From assembly GCF_003574425.1 (NCBI RefSeq), contig NZ_QLIU01000015.1, positions 1-64,000 on the forward strand: a stretch of DNA of 64,000 nt, in the 5' to 3' direction. This DNA is from Cysteiniphilum halobium (GTDB taxonomy: Bacteria > Pseudomonadota > Gammaproteobacteria > Francisellales > Francisellaceae). The translations under genes were made by a program, and so were the position numbers. The notes under the pieces were generated by a model. It was not told the origin of the DNA and ran no database searches. It worked only from the letters and a program-made list of their open reading frames with translations. Shown piece after piece: positions 10,328 through 18,998 of the stretch (the first letter of the stretch is position 1; each line of letters begins with the position of its first letter).

Positions 10328-10887
10328 GCCTGCTCCTCAAACCGACTAATTTCATGCTCTTTAGACAATAAATAGCCCATATCATCTTGACCTTGAAGCA
10401 GGCACTCTTTGCGAAAAGGATCATAGTCAAAGTGATAAGACGCTCCATCTGCAGTAATGGTTTGTGCTGCTAAATCAACCGTTATTGCAAGATCTTTACT
10501 TTGCGCTTTTTCACACCATTTCTCTAACAATTCGCCATCTAAAGCAATCAATAACAAACCATTTTTGGCAGAATTATTAAAAAAGATATCTGAAAAAGAA
10601 GGTGCTAAGATCACATCAATACCTGCTTGTTGCAATGCCCAAACAGCATGTTCTCTGGATGAGCCACAGCCGAAGTTATTACCACTGATAAGAATGCGTG
10701 CGCCTTTAAATCGTGACTGGTTAAATACAAAATCAGGATCAGCTGATTTTAGGCGGCTAAAAAGATGTTTGCCATAACCTTCAGTTGTTGTTTGAGTCAA
10801 GTATTGTGCTGGAATAATCATATCGGTATCAACATCACTTAGCCACATCGGAATTACGTTACTTGTTATCGTTTGAAATGCTTTCAT
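10324..10887 (-). CDS. leuD: 3-isopropylmalate dehydratase small subunit
   Basis: This is the swivelling-domain subunit that pairs with LeuC to isomerise 2- to 3-isopropylmalate. The 187 residues contain [11 protein letters not shown] near residue 20 and the hallmark [17 protein letters not shown] segment that holds substrate-contacting Ser and Arg residues. Overlaps of 4 bases with both leuC and leuB show tight translational coupling. Confidence 0.95.
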   Translation of the reverse strand: MKAFQTITSNVIPMWLSDVDTDMIIPAQYLTQTTTEGYGKHLFSRLKSADPDFVFNQSRFKGARILISGNNFGCGSSREHAVWALQQAGIDVILAPSFSDIFFNNSAKNGLLLIALDGELLEKWCEKAQSKDLAITVDLAAQTITADGASYHFDYDPFRKECLLQGQDDMGYLLSKEHEISRFEEQA

Positions 10888-12302
10888 ACCAGTACTCCTT
10901 CTTCCTCTAACTGCGCCACACTACAAATTGCCCCTTTAATAGCGCTTGCTGCTACGGTTTGCGGTGAAGCTAAGTGGGTAATGCTGCCAGTCCCCTGACG
11001 ACCAATAAAGTTGCGATTTGATGTGCTGATACAGCGCTGTCCTGCTGGTACTTTGTCATCATTCATCGCAAGACACATTGAGCACCCTGGCATTCTAAAC
11101 TCGGCACCTGCTTCTATAAATATCTTATCCAAACCTTCAGCAATGGCTTGTGCACGTACCTGTTCAGAACCTGGTACGATATACATTGTTACTCCTTGTG
11201 CAATTTTACGCCCTTTTAATACATCTGCCGCAGCGCGCATGTCTTCAATGCGTCCATTGGTACAACTGCCGACAAATGCCCATTGAATAGCTTTGCCCAA
11301 AACTGCTTCATTTTCACTAAATTTTGTATAGCGATAAGCTTCCTGAGCTAGCTTTTGCTGATGTTTTGGAATACTTTCTAGGCTTGGAATCAACGCATTA
11401 ATTGCTACGGCATGTTGAGGGTTAATCCCCCACGTGACCATTGCTTGTAAACCCTCGATATCAATCTCAATAACCTTGTCATAACTTGCATCTTTATCAC
11501 TTTTTAAGGCATACCATTTACTAACCATAGTTTCCCAACGCTCAGCGTCAGGAGCATATTTTCGCCCTTTAAGATAATCAAACGTCGTCTCATCTGGTGC
11601 GATTAATCCTGCTCTTGCACCACATTCAATTGACATATTACACAAAGTCATACGCGCTTCCATCGATAATGCTTTTATGGCATCACCGGTATACTCAATT
11701 ACATAGCCGCTTGCCCCTCCAATTCCAATCTCTGCAATAAGTTTCATCACAATATCTTTTGCCGTTGCATAGTTTGAGGGTTTGCCTTTGAAATGCACTT
11801 TCATTGTTTTAGGGCGATACTGCAAAATACAATTTGTCGCCATAACATGCCCAACTTCTGAGGTGCCAACGCCAAATGCTAATGCACCAAAAGCACCATG
11901 TGTTGAGGTATGCGAGTCACCACACACAATCGTGCTCCCCGGCCAAGTAAAGCCAAGCTCTGGTCCAATCACATGAACAATACCCTGATACTGACTTCCA
12001 AAGTCATATATTTCCACACCAAACTCTTTGGCATTTTTGCGTAAAGTTTCTACTTGTGCCTTGGCGATCGGGTCATGCATTTGTGTGCGATCAATCGGTG
12101 AAGTTGAAATACTATGATCTACGGTTGCCGCAATTGATTGTGGGTTACGCACTGGAATGTTTAGTTCACGCAATTTGTCAAATGCTTGTGCAGAGGTCAC
12201 CTCATGCATCAACATCCGGTCAATATAAAAGATATCGGGGAAGCCTTTTTTTGACTCCACTACATGTTGATCCCAAATTTTATCAATGATATTTTTAGCC
12301 AT
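10884..12302 (-). CDS. leuC: 3-isopropylmalate dehydratase large subunit
   Basis: LeuC carries the [4Fe-4S] cluster of isopropylmalate isomerase. The first likely start is the ATG at 12302 ([13 protein letters not shown]), giving 472 residues. The open frame continues 20 codons upstream but only through leuA sequence. The cluster Cys ligands are in VGSCTNGR and in the [10 protein letters not shown] motif. [22 protein letters not shown] is the aconitase-family signature. The start overlaps the end of leuA by 8 bases. Confidence 0.95.
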   Translation of the reverse strand: MAKNIIDKIWDQHVVESKKGFPDIFYIDRMLMHEVTSAQAFDKLRELNIPVRNPQSIAATVDHSISTSPIDRTQMHDPIAKAQVETLRKNAKEFGVEIYDFGSQYQGIVHVIGPELGFTWPGSTIVCGDSHTSTHGAFGALAFGVGTSEVGHVMATNCILQYRPKTMKVHFKGKPSNYATAKDIVMKLIAEIGIGGASGYVIEYTGDAIKALSMEARMTLCNMSIECGARAGLIAPDETTFDYLKGRKYAPDAERWETMVSKWYALKSDKDASYDKVIEIDIEGLQAMVTWGINPQHAVAINALIPSLESIPKHQQKLAQEAYRYTKFSENEAVLGKAIQWAFVGSCTNGRIEDMRAAADVLKGRKIAQGVTMYIVPGSEQVRAQAIAEGLDKIFIEAGAEFRMPGCSMCLAMNDDKVPAGQRCISTSNRNFIGRQGTGSITHLASPQTVAASAIKGAICSVAQLEEEGVLV

Positions 12303-13938
12303 GCGAAACCTCTTGCTGATTGGTTTGAATCGATATACTATGCCTCCGATAGTTGGTGTCAATATACATCTGATTGACCGCTTCGATAAATGCTTTTAGT
12401 GCTGAGATCTCAATATCATGATCTTTAGCAATTCCTTTGTAAGTATTGTGATTAGGTGCACTAATAATAATCGTTGCCTCTGAGCTTGAGCGCACTCCTG
12501 CCTCTGTTAAGGATTTCGCATAATAATCTTTGACCTCAATGCCTGGAATGTATTTATCCGTCGCACTTAACAGCGCCACAAGGGCTGAATTCTCACCGGC
12601 TAGCTCAATTGTTAAATTTTCTTGATCAAAGAATTGCCCCGTAATCGTTACCGAACTATTGTCTTCTGATTTACCATAAGTGATCTTACTTGCCTTAATT
12701 GGTGCGCGGATTTTCTTATAGGCACTTAGCAATTCAAGATCAGTAATTCCTTTGCGACGTTCTTGATACATATCTTTAATCTGCTGTGCGATTTTTGCCT
12801 TTTCATGCTCTTCGCAAACATAGCCAAAATCTTCGATAATTTTCTTTGCGTGATTACCACCAGATAAGGGTCCAAATACAAGAGAAATCTCACTGCCAAT
12901 TGCCTTTGGGTCAAAAGGCTGGTACGCCAATGGGTCACTCAAAAGCGCATTAGTATGACCGCCTGAAGTATGTCGTGTTGCATTCAAGCCGACAATCGGT
13001 GAGTGTGGTTGTTTTGGTAACATTTTCTGTGCAATAAAGTCTGAAACTTCTTTCAAACCATTGATATTGATATCGGTGTAATAATGTGTATCTTGCTGCT
13101 GACCAAATGCATCAATAAACATCACACATTGCTCCAACGCAGCATTACCAGCACGCTCACCAACCCCATTAATACAAGTCTCAACTTGACGTGCTGGACC
13201 GTCAAAAACTGCATTCATTGAATTCTCCAAAGCCAAACCAAAATCATTGTGGCAATGTGCCGACCAGATAATGTCTTTATCAGGGAAGATTTCTTTGATA
13301 ATATTCGCATGCTTTACCATATTGTTGACAAAATATTGATCACCTTCACGTTCACACGCCCCTCCTATCGTGTCAGGACAGTTAATAATGGTAGCGCCTG
13401 CTTTCACTGCAGATTTAAATAATTCCGTGACATAATCAAAACCATCTGCTAAACGCGAGTAACCTTCGCCAGTAAACTCAACCTCATAGCCTTGGTCGGC
13501 TGCGATTTTAACTAAATGATAGACTTCATCAATGTGCTTTTGTCTGTCGTTTTTTTTTCCTAAACTTGCTTTTGCCAAGTTAGGATCCACTGGGAAGTAA
13601 ATATGAACACGTGCTTTACCAATGGCAACCGATGGTTTTAAAGCTTCCATCGTTTTTAAGATTTGAGCTTCTCTTAACTGACAAAGCCCAGCAATCACCA
13701 TATTAGACTTGCGCTTTGCCATACGTTCAGAAATAGTGTGCACGATGTGAAAATCAAGCTGACTTGCTGAGGGAAATCCCGCCTCTAACACATCGACATT
13801 CAGCGCATGAGCATAATCAGCATAGGTGATATTATCTTCAAAACTCATTCCAGCACCTGGCGATTGCTGACCATCACGCAAGGTGGTGTCAAAAATATAA
13901 ACCCGCTGCTTATGGGGTTGTTGGATCTGCTTATTCAT
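12295..13938 (-). CDS. leuA: 2-isopropylmalate synthase
   Basis: LeuA condenses acetyl-CoA with 2-oxoisovalerate, the first committed step to leucine. I place the start at the ATG at 13938, preceded by AAGGAG seven bases upstream, giving 547 residues; the frame also has a TTG two codons earlier. DTTLRDGQQSPG (metal-binding Asp and catalytic Arg), SAHCHNDFGLALENS (metal His pair) and GVGERAGNAALE are intact. The C-terminal LeuA dimer/regulatory domain (about 400-530) is present, so feedback inhibition by leucine is likely. Confidence 0.94.
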   Translation of the reverse strand: MNKQIQQPHKQRVYIFDTTLRDGQQSPGAGMSFEDNITYADYAHALNVDVLEAGFPSASQLDFHIVHTISERMAKRKSNMVIAGLCQLREAQILKTMEALKPSVAIGKARVHIYFPVDPNLAKASLGKKNDRQKHIDEVYHLVKIAADQGYEVEFTGEGYSRLADGFDYVTELFKSAVKAGATIINCPDTIGGACEREGDQYFVNNMVKHANIIKEIFPDKDIIWSAHCHNDFGLALENSMNAVFDGPARQVETCINGVGERAGNAALEQCVMFIDAFGQQQDTHYYTDININGLKEVSDFIAQKMLPKQPHSPIVGLNATRHTSGGHTNALLSDPLAYQPFDPKAIGSEISLVFGPLSGGNHAKKIIEDFGYVCEEHEKAKIAQQIKDMYQERRKGITDLELLSAYKKIRAPIKASKITYGKSEDNSSVTITGQFFDQENLTIELAGENSALVALLSATDKYIPGIEVKDYYAKSLTEAGVRSSSEATIIISAPNHNTYKGIAKDHDIEISALKAFIEAVNQMYIDTNYRRHSISIQTNQQEVSHG

Positions 13939-13988
13939 GTTCAATCTCCTTCCTCAAATAAAATAATGTTTTGGCATGTGCAATCATG

Positions 13989-14891
13989 CTACACATAAGT
14001 CAAGACATTGCTTTCTTTAATACCTTGCGTTATTTCACTATAACACTGCTGAATATATTTCGTAACACTACCAATTTCTCCGTGACCTCCAATTTTCTTG
14101 TCATCAATACTACGAATTGGAGTGATCTCAGCAGCCGAACCACAAAAAAATGCTTCATCTCCATTGATCATATCCTCAACTTTGAAATATTTCTCGTGAA
14201 CTTTATAGCCTTTAGCTTTAGCAAATTCAATAATCATGTACCGCGTAATACCATCCAAAATCGTACCCAATGGTGTTGTAAAGAGCTCATTATTTTTAAC
14301 ATAGAAAATATTTTGCGCAGCTCCTTCAGCAACATTACCATCAACATCTAACAGCAGCGCTTCATGATAGTGTGTACCACGCGTCTGCATACTAGCAAGT
14401 ATACTATTGACATAATGCCCTGCTATCTTGGCATTACATATCGTTGATTGCGGGTGAATACGAATATATTTGCTGACCATCACATCAACACTCTCAGCGC
14501 CTAAATAGCGCCCCATCGGCAAACACCAGACAATCACATCAACTGGGTGATTAGGTTTTGGTAACACACCAACGTTTTGACTATTACCATAAAAAGCCAA
14601 TGGTCTGATATAGCAAGATTCCAATTGATTTTTTCTGACGCTATCAATCACTGCTTGACACATTTCGTCAATACTGTAAGGCGGCTTCATTCCCAAAGCA
14701 CGCATTGAGTATTCAAAACGTTGCATATGCTCTTTTAACTTTAAAATTGCGGTACCCTTCGCTGTTTTATATGCACGAATCCCTTCAAACACTGATGAAC
14801 CATAGTGTAGCGCATGCGTCATCACACTGACGACGGCTTTGTCTCTTTCAATAAATTGGCCATTTTGCCAAATATACATCTGCGCACTCAC
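13989..14891 (-). CDS. ilvE: Branched-chain amino acid aminotransferase (class IV)
   Basis: This fold-type IV PLP enzyme transfers the amino group between glutamate and the branched-chain 2-oxo acids, the last step after LeuB. The 300-residue product has ALHYGSSVFEGIRAY near the N-terminus and the PLP Lys in SKYIRIHPQSTICNAKIAGHY. FFCGSAAEITPI is the conserved C-terminal cofactor motif. The GTG at 14891 is chosen because GGAGG lies nine bases upstream; the alternative ATG four codons later would be too far. It is the first enzyme gene of the operon, with leuA 50 bases downstream. Confidence 0.93.
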   Translation of the reverse strand: MSAQMYIWQNGQFIERDKAVVSVMTHALHYGSSVFEGIRAYKTAKGTAILKLKEHMQRFEYSMRALGMKPPYSIDEMCQAVIDSVRKNQLESCYIRPLAFYGNSQNVGVLPKPNHPVDVIVWCLPMGRYLGAESVDVMVSKYIRIHPQSTICNAKIAGHYVNSILASMQTRGTHYHEALLLDVDGNVAEGAAQNIFYVKNNELFTTPLGTILDGITRYMIIEFAKAKGYKVHEKYFKVEDMINGDEAFFCGSAAEITPIRSIDDKKIGGHGEIGSVTKYIQQCYSEITQGIKESNVLTYV

Positions 14892-14994
14892 TTATGTTAT
14901 CCTCCAAAAAATGATTCGTGATTGACTTAATCTGATTAAATGTTGTCGTAATAAAATACAACAGTAAAATATAAAGGGGAAATTAAATACCTGC

Positions 14995-15078
14995 CTACCA
15001 GCGAGGCAGTCGTAGAGATAGTTCAATGGAAAAAGAAATCGGCGGCATTATGTGTTTCTTAACTGTTTTTAACATCAT
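14995..15078 (-). CDS. Second leader ORF upstream of ilvE, 27 codons
   Basis: A short open frame begins with two adjacent ATGs (15078 and 15075) preceded by a perfect AAGGAGG, the best ribosome-binding site in the region; the second ATG has the better spacing (6 bases). It encodes a 27-residue peptide with a basic start (LKTVKKH) and a C-terminus ELSLRLPRW. The CTA, CTA and CTG Leu codons fall just before the stop. The stop codon lies in the loop of a hairpin with stem CTGCCT/AGGCAG (about 14991-15009). Its Shine-Dalgarno lies inside the upstream leader ORF (15059-15172), which suggests coupling. It could be a regulatory leader peptide or a small protein; the function is not known. Confidence 0.4.
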   Translation of the reverse strand: MMLKTVKKHIMPPISFSIELSLRLPRW

Positions 15079-15172
15079 AAGCCTCCTTAAGTTTTTTCAA
15101 CAACAATAGACACAAGCTATCATCATCACCCACGAAGCGCAACAATAAAAAAGCATTTTTTTCATCACTCAT
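15059..15172 (-). CDS. Leucine-rich leader peptide of the ilvE-leuACDB operon
   Basis: This 37-codon ORF lies 168 bases upstream of ilvE on the same strand. It begins MSDEKNAFLLLRF and contains TTA-TTG-TTG at codons 9-11, then TTG-TGT-CTA-TTG-TTG-TTG at codons 20-25. In all, 9 of 37 residues are Leu, clustered as in classical leu operon attenuator leaders. No strong Shine-Dalgarno is visible before the ATG, only a weak AAGAG. Stalling at the Leu runs would occur just upstream of the AAGGAGG that serves the second leader ORF, giving a plausible way to sense Leu-tRNA. Assignment is by codon content and position. Confidence 0.5.
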   Translation of the reverse strand: MSDEKNAFLLLRFVGDDDSLCLLLLKKLKEAYDVKNS

Positions 15173-15210
15173 ATAATTTGCTCTTTACAATTATCTCTTA
15201 ATCGTTAGGC

Positions 15211-15216
15211 TATACT
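15211..15216 (+). promoter_or_regulatory. Candidate -10 element (TATACT) for the CBS-domain gene
   Basis: TATACT occurs 43 bases before the start codon of the CBS-domain gene. No well-spaced -35 hexamer is obvious; TTTACA lies 21 bases upstream, which is too far for optimal spacing. The ribosome-binding site AAGGAG six bases before the ATG at 15259 is strong. Confidence 0.35.
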
Positions 15217-15258
15217 CTAAGAGCACGATGTTCGACACTAAACGATAAGGAGCAACTC

Positions 15259-15699
15259 ATGCATAGCAAACTCAAAGAAATAGTCAACAGGGAAAAACGC
15301 GTTTTTAGCATTAGCGCCAATAGTAGTTTATTTGAAGCAGCACAAAAGATGGCTGAGCATAAAGTCGGCTCATTACTGGTCATCGATAATGATAAGTTTC
15401 ACGGAATTATCACTGAACGTGACTTTCTATTTAAGGTTTCTGCACGCAATCAAGATCTGAAAAAACATATTGTCGCAGACATTATGAGTGAACATATTAT
15501 ATCAATGAATCACAACCAAACCGCACAAGAAGCCTTGCAACTGATGACTGAAAAGCGTATTCGCCACTTGCCAATCTATGATGACAACAATACTTTTCTA
15601 GGATTATTATCCATTGGTGATTTAACCAAATGGGCAAGCTCACGCTATCATCAAAAGCATGATGAGGTCGAGAGTTTAGTGAATTACATTCAGCAGTAA
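15259..15699 (+). CDS. Tandem CBS-domain protein
   Basis: The 146-residue product is little more than a CBS pair: first repeat about residues 15-65 (FEAAQKMAEHKVGSLLVID, then GIITERDF), second about 75-130 (IMSEHIISMNHNQTAQEALQLM, then LPIYDDNNTFLGLLSIGDL). CBS pairs bind adenosyl ligands such as AMP, ATP, NADH or SAM. Stand-alone examples have no single established function. A strong AAGGAG precedes the ATG. It diverges from the ilvE-leu operon, but nothing links the functions. Confidence 0.85.
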   Translation: MHSKLKEIVNREKRVFSISANSSLFEAAQKMAEHKVGSLLVIDNDKFHGIITERDFLFKVSARNQDLKKHIVADIMSEHIISMNHNQTAQEALQLMTEKRIRHLPIYDDNNTFLGLLSIGDLTKWASSRYHQKHDEVESLVNYIQQ

Positions 15700-15726
15700 C
15701 TGGGATTAATTTCAAGAAAAGCTATA

Positions 15727-15746
15727 ACATACTCGATGGAGTGTGT
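15727..15746 (+). terminator. Hairpin after the CBS-domain gene
   Basis: ACATACTC-GATG-GAGTGTGT forms an 8-pair stem (one G-U) with a four-base loop, 27 bases after the stop codon. The following bases (AATATATG) are not a proper U-tract, so it may be a weak terminator or only a structural element. Confidence 0.3.
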
Positions 15747-15797
15747 AATATATGCCTCATCTTTTATAGTAGTTAGTAAACCAACGGTTACTTGTTA

Positions 15798-16271
15798 ATG
15801 TCACGAATATATTCACCAGAGAAAAAACAAAAAGCTTATGAAGAAGCACTAAGTAGCATTAAATTAATGATTGAAGGAGAAACAGATCTGATTGCTATTA
15901 TGTCTACGATCTGTTGCGAGCTAAAGCAAGCGTTTTGTTATTTTGACTGGGTGGGCTTTTATCGTAATGTTGGCAATGAGATGCTGAAAGTAGGACCTTA
16001 TCAGGGTAGACATGGCTGTCTAAGTATTGCCTTTGATCGCGGTGTTTGTGGCAAAACAGCTAGAACAAGACAAACGCAAATTGTGGAGAATGTTAATTTA
16101 TTGCCTTACCATATTGCATGTTCAAATAGTACAATATCAGAAATTGTTGTGCCCTGGGTTATTAATAATGCGCTTATTGCCGTATTGGATCTTGACTCAG
16201 ATGACAGCAGTGCTTTTGATAAAACTGACCAATACTATTTGCAGAAAATGTTATCAGAAATTAAGAGATAA
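15798..16271 (+). CDS. msrC: Free methionine-(R)-sulfoxide reductase (GAF domain)
   Basis: This enzyme reduces free L-methionine-(R)-sulfoxide using a GAF-domain fold. The ATG at 15798 gives 157 residues; a TTG two codons earlier is in frame. The family signatures are present: FYWVGFY-like FDWVGFYR, GRHGCLSIAFDRGVCG (Cys in GVCG), HIACSNSTISEIVVPW (active-site Cys in HIAC) and LDLDSDDSSAF. The expected third Cys, near residue 94 of the E. coli enzyme, is not seen where GKTARTRQTQ lies, so the disulfide relay may differ. A role in oxidative-stress repair is inferred from the family. Confidence 0.78.
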   Translation: MSRIYSPEKKQKAYEEALSSIKLMIEGETDLIAIMSTICCELKQAFCYFDWVGFYRNVGNEMLKVGPYQGRHGCLSIAFDRGVCGKTARTRQTQIVENVNLLPYHIACSNSTISEIVVPWVINNALIAVLDLDSDDSSAFDKTDQYYLQKMLSEIKR

Positions 16272-16380
16272 TCCGCTTACGATGCGTTTTTATGTTTCTT
16301 AATGCGATGTGTTTGTCTTTAACCCCCAAAATCATTACAATGCTAGGCTATTGAATATGGTTTGAGCTTAAATTTTTATT

Positions 16381-16414
16381 TATACCCATCGTAAATCATT
16401 TTGCGGTGGGTATA
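16381..16414. repeat. 34-bp palindrome, copy 1 of a TATACCC...GGTATA element
   Basis: TATACCCA and TGGGTATA form an 8-bp perfect inverted repeat around an imperfect inner palindrome (CG-T-AAA-tca-TTT-T-GCG). It ends 22 bases before the SMR transporter start, where an operator would sit. A near-identical inverted partial copy is at 32001-32026 and a weaker, equally long copy at 63037-63070, upstream of another transporter gene. Confidence 0.6.
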
Positions 16415-16436
16415 AGCCATAAGAGGATAATAAAAA

Positions 16437-16808
16437 ATGACCATTGTTGTATGGACCTTGCTACTGTTTGGTGTGCTTTTGAATGCTTCAGCACAACTAT
16501 TTTTAAAGTTTGGCATGGATCGTATTGGTGAATTTAGTTTCACAGTTGCTAATATCTGGCCTATTGGCTGGAAGGTTGCAACGAATTATTTTGTGATTTT
16601 AGGACTTATGTGTTACGTCATTAGCGTTGTGGTGTGGTTAATGGTGTTATCGCGTGTTCCGGTTGGATTAGCCTATCCGATGGTGTCTATTGGTTATATT
16701 GTAACGGCAATTGCCGGCTATTTTTTATTAGGTGAAACCCTTACTGCAACACGTATTGCAGGTATTTTTGTGATCATTTTAGGGGTTTATTTAGTTGCAA
16801 AACCATAA
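16437..16808 (+). CDS. SMR-family membrane protein, ArnE/ArnF-type flippase subunit
   Basis: The 123-residue protein has four transmembrane helices and the SMR/EamA pattern: FGVLLNASAQLFLKFGMDRIG at the start, SRVPVGLAYPMVSIGYIVTAIAGYFLLGE in the third helix region and a C-terminal IFVIILGVYLVAK helix. ArnE and ArnF heterodimers flip the aminoarabinosyl lipid carrier across the inner membrane. The position as first gene of an arnB-arnC-arnA-like cluster supports that role. Only one subunit is found here, so it may form a homodimer or have a partner elsewhere. Confidence 0.75.
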   Translation: MTIVVWTLLLFGVLLNASAQLFLKFGMDRIGEFSFTVANIWPIGWKVATNYFVILGLMCYVISVVVWLMVLSRVPVGLAYPMVSIGYIVTAIAGYFLLGETLTATRIAGIFVIILGVYLVAKP

Positions 16809-16840
16809 ACCAATATCAATTAATAAATAGAGATAAATAA

Positions 16841-17995
16841 ATGAGAGATACATTTTTGCCTTTTGCCAAACCAAGTATTTCAGAAGAAGCGATCGCTGAT
16901 GTTGTCGATAGCTTGCGCTCTGGCTGGTTAACAACAGGACCAAAGCTTAAGAAATTTGAAAGCATGCTACAAGCCTACCATAACGCACCACATGCATTAT
17001 GTTTAAACTCAGCAACTGCTGGATTGCATTTAGCCTTATTGGCACTTGGTTTAAAACCAGAAGACGAAGTAATCACCACACCGATGACCTTTGCCGCCAC
17101 CTTAAATGTGATTGAAATCGTTGGCGCCAAAGTGAAACTCGTCGATGTTGAACGCGATACTTACAATATCGATGTCACAAAAATTGAAGCAGCAATCACA
17201 CCTAACACAAAGGTGATTATGCCCGTGCATTTTGCTGGGTTACCTGTAGATTTGGATCCCATTTATGTATTAGCCAAAAAATATAATCTCACCGTAATTG
17301 AAGATGCAGCGCATTCGATTGGTGCTGAGTATAAAGGCAAAAAATTAGGCACGTTTGGCGATATCCAAGTCTTTAGTTTTCACCCGAATAAGAACATGAC
17401 TACTGGTGAAGGTGGCTGTGTTGTCACACGCGATGACGAAATTGCTAAGCACATCTCCTTAACGCGTTTTCATGGGATGGATCGTGAAGCATGGAATCGC
17501 TTTGGCAAAGAAGGTAGTGCGCATTACCAGATCGTTTATCCTGGCTTTAAATACAACATGATGGATCTGCAAGCAGCACTTGGTGTACACCAGCTACCTG
17601 CTTTAGATAATTTTATTAAGAAACGTACGCAATTGGCAAAGCGCTATTATGAAAAGCTAGCAAACTTTGATGCCCTTATTTTGCCAAAAACACCAAACTT
17701 TGAACATAAACATGCCTGGCATTTATTTGCACCAACCTTAAATCCAAAAGTTGTCAACATCACACGTGATGAATTGATGAGTCAGTTAAAACAACACAAC
17801 ATCGGTTGCAGTGTGCATTATGAAGCAGCGCATTTGTACCCCTATTACGCCAATAAATATGGCTTTAAAAAGGGTGACTTCCCCAATGCTGAGGAGATTG
17901 GTGCCAATGTGATTAGTTTGCCACTTTTTCCAGATATGACCTTTGCTGAGCAAGACGATGTGCTTGATGCACTCAATAAAATCTTAAGAGCTTAA
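16841..17995 (+). CDS. arnB: ArnB-type sugar-nucleotide aminotransferase (DegT/DnrJ/EryC1/StrS)
   Basis: The 384-residue PLP enzyme resembles ArnB, which converts UDP-4-keto-pentose to UDP-4-amino-4-deoxy-L-arabinose with glutamate. Family features are LPFAKPSISEEAIADVVDSLRSGWLTTGP at the start, the substrate region HAGLPVDLDPI, VIEDAAHSIGAEYKGKKLGTFGDI, and the PLP Lys in FSFHPNKNMTTGEGG. GFKYNMMDLQAALG is also typical. It follows the SMR gene by 32 bases and precedes arnC by 9 bases, so it is part of one operon. Confidence 0.85.
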   Translation: MRDTFLPFAKPSISEEAIADVVDSLRSGWLTTGPKLKKFESMLQAYHNAPHALCLNSATAGLHLALLALGLKPEDEVITTPMTFAATLNVIEIVGAKVKLVDVERDTYNIDVTKIEAAITPNTKVIMPVHFAGLPVDLDPIYVLAKKYNLTVIEDAAHSIGAEYKGKKLGTFGDIQVFSFHPNKNMTTGEGGCVVTRDDEIAKHISLTRFHGMDREAWNRFGKEGSAHYQIVYPGFKYNMMDLQAALGVHQLPALDNFIKKRTQLAKRYYEKLANFDALILPKTPNFEHKHAWHLFAPTLNPKVVNITRDELMSQLKQHNIGCSVHYEAAHLYPYYANKYGFKKGDFPNAEEIGANVISLPLFPDMTFAEQDDVLDALNKILRA

Positions 17996-18004
17996 GGAGC
18001 TAAT

Positions 18005-18985
18005 ATGACTAAGCCTTATTTAAGTGTGGTGATTCCAATATACAACGAAGAAGAAGTGTTACCTACCCTTTTTGCACGCCTTTTCCCAGCACTAGATGCG
18101 ATTAACAAGCCCTATGAAGTCATCTTTACCAATGATGGTAGTAAGGATAAATCCATTGAGCTATTACGTGAGATGCATGACAAGCGCCCAAGTGAAGTTA
18201 AGGTGATTAACTTTAATCGCAACTTTGGTCAGCATATGGCAATTATGGCAGGCTTTGAACATGTTGATGGCGATGTGATAGTTACCATGGATGCTGATTT
18301 ACAAAACTATCCGGAAGATATCCCACTATTATTAGAAAAGGTTGAGCAAGGACATGATGTGGTTGGTGGTTATCGCATGGATCGCCAAGATAAAAAATGG
18401 CGTCTATTTGTCTCCAAACTACATAACTCATTGCGCTTGAAATTAACCGGTATTGATATGGTTGATGAAGGTTGTATGCTCCGAGCCTATACCCGCGAAG
18501 TCATTGATCGCGTTGTTGCCACCGGTGAAAATTCAACCTTTTTGCCCGCACTAGCACATAGCTTCTCGTCAAACCCCACTGATGTCGGTGTACGCCATGC
18601 TGCGCGTGAACAAGGCACTTCAAGCTATAACCTGTATAAGTTAATCCGTTATAATTTTGACTTCTTTGCCAACTTCTCAAAGGCACCGCTTGAGTTCTTT
18701 ACGATGACTGGCTTAATCGTGTCATTTTTAAGTATCCTGTTATTTATTTATCTCATTGTCAAACGCTTTGCCTTTGGTCCTGATGCTGATGGCGTATTTA
18801 CGCTTTTTGCAATCATGTATTTCCTCATTGGCATGCTTCTAATGGGACTTGGTATCGTTGGCGAATATATCGGACGGATTTATGAAGAAGTGCGTAAACG
18901 CCCGCGCTTTATTATTAAAGACTATATAACAACGACTGAATCAAAAGATAAGTCACCCACTGAGAATACAAAAGAAAGTGAATAA
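18005..18985 (+). CDS. arnC: Undecaprenyl-phosphate 4-amino-sugar glycosyltransferase, ArnC type
   Basis: The 326-residue GT2 enzyme has SVVIPIYNEEEVLP at the start, the catalytic metal motif MDADLQNYPED near residue 100, and two C-terminal transmembrane helices (about 225-255 and 265-290) followed by a GEYIGRIYEEVRKRPRFI tail. This is the ArnC/dolichyl-phosphate-mannose-synthase-like layout. It would load a sugar onto undecaprenyl phosphate at the cytoplasmic face. ArnC of E. coli prefers the formylated amino sugar, yet no formyltransferase domain is encoded nearby. The C-terminus ends in a Lys/Glu/Thr-rich tail. Confidence 0.85.
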   Translation: MTKPYLSVVIPIYNEEEVLPTLFARLFPALDAINKPYEVIFTNDGSKDKSIELLREMHDKRPSEVKVINFNRNFGQHMAIMAGFEHVDGDVIVTMDADLQNYPEDIPLLLEKVEQGHDVVGGYRMDRQDKKWRLFVSKLHNSLRLKLTGIDMVDEGCMLRAYTREVIDRVVATGENSTFLPALAHSFSSNPTDVGVRHAAREQGTSSYNLYKLIRYNFDFFANFSKAPLEFFTMTGLIVSFLSILLFIYLIVKRFAFGPDADGVFTLFAIMYFLIGMLLMGLGIVGEYIGRIYEEVRKRPRFIIKDYITTTESKDKSPTENTKESE

Positions 18986-18998
18986 AAAAGGTAATAAT

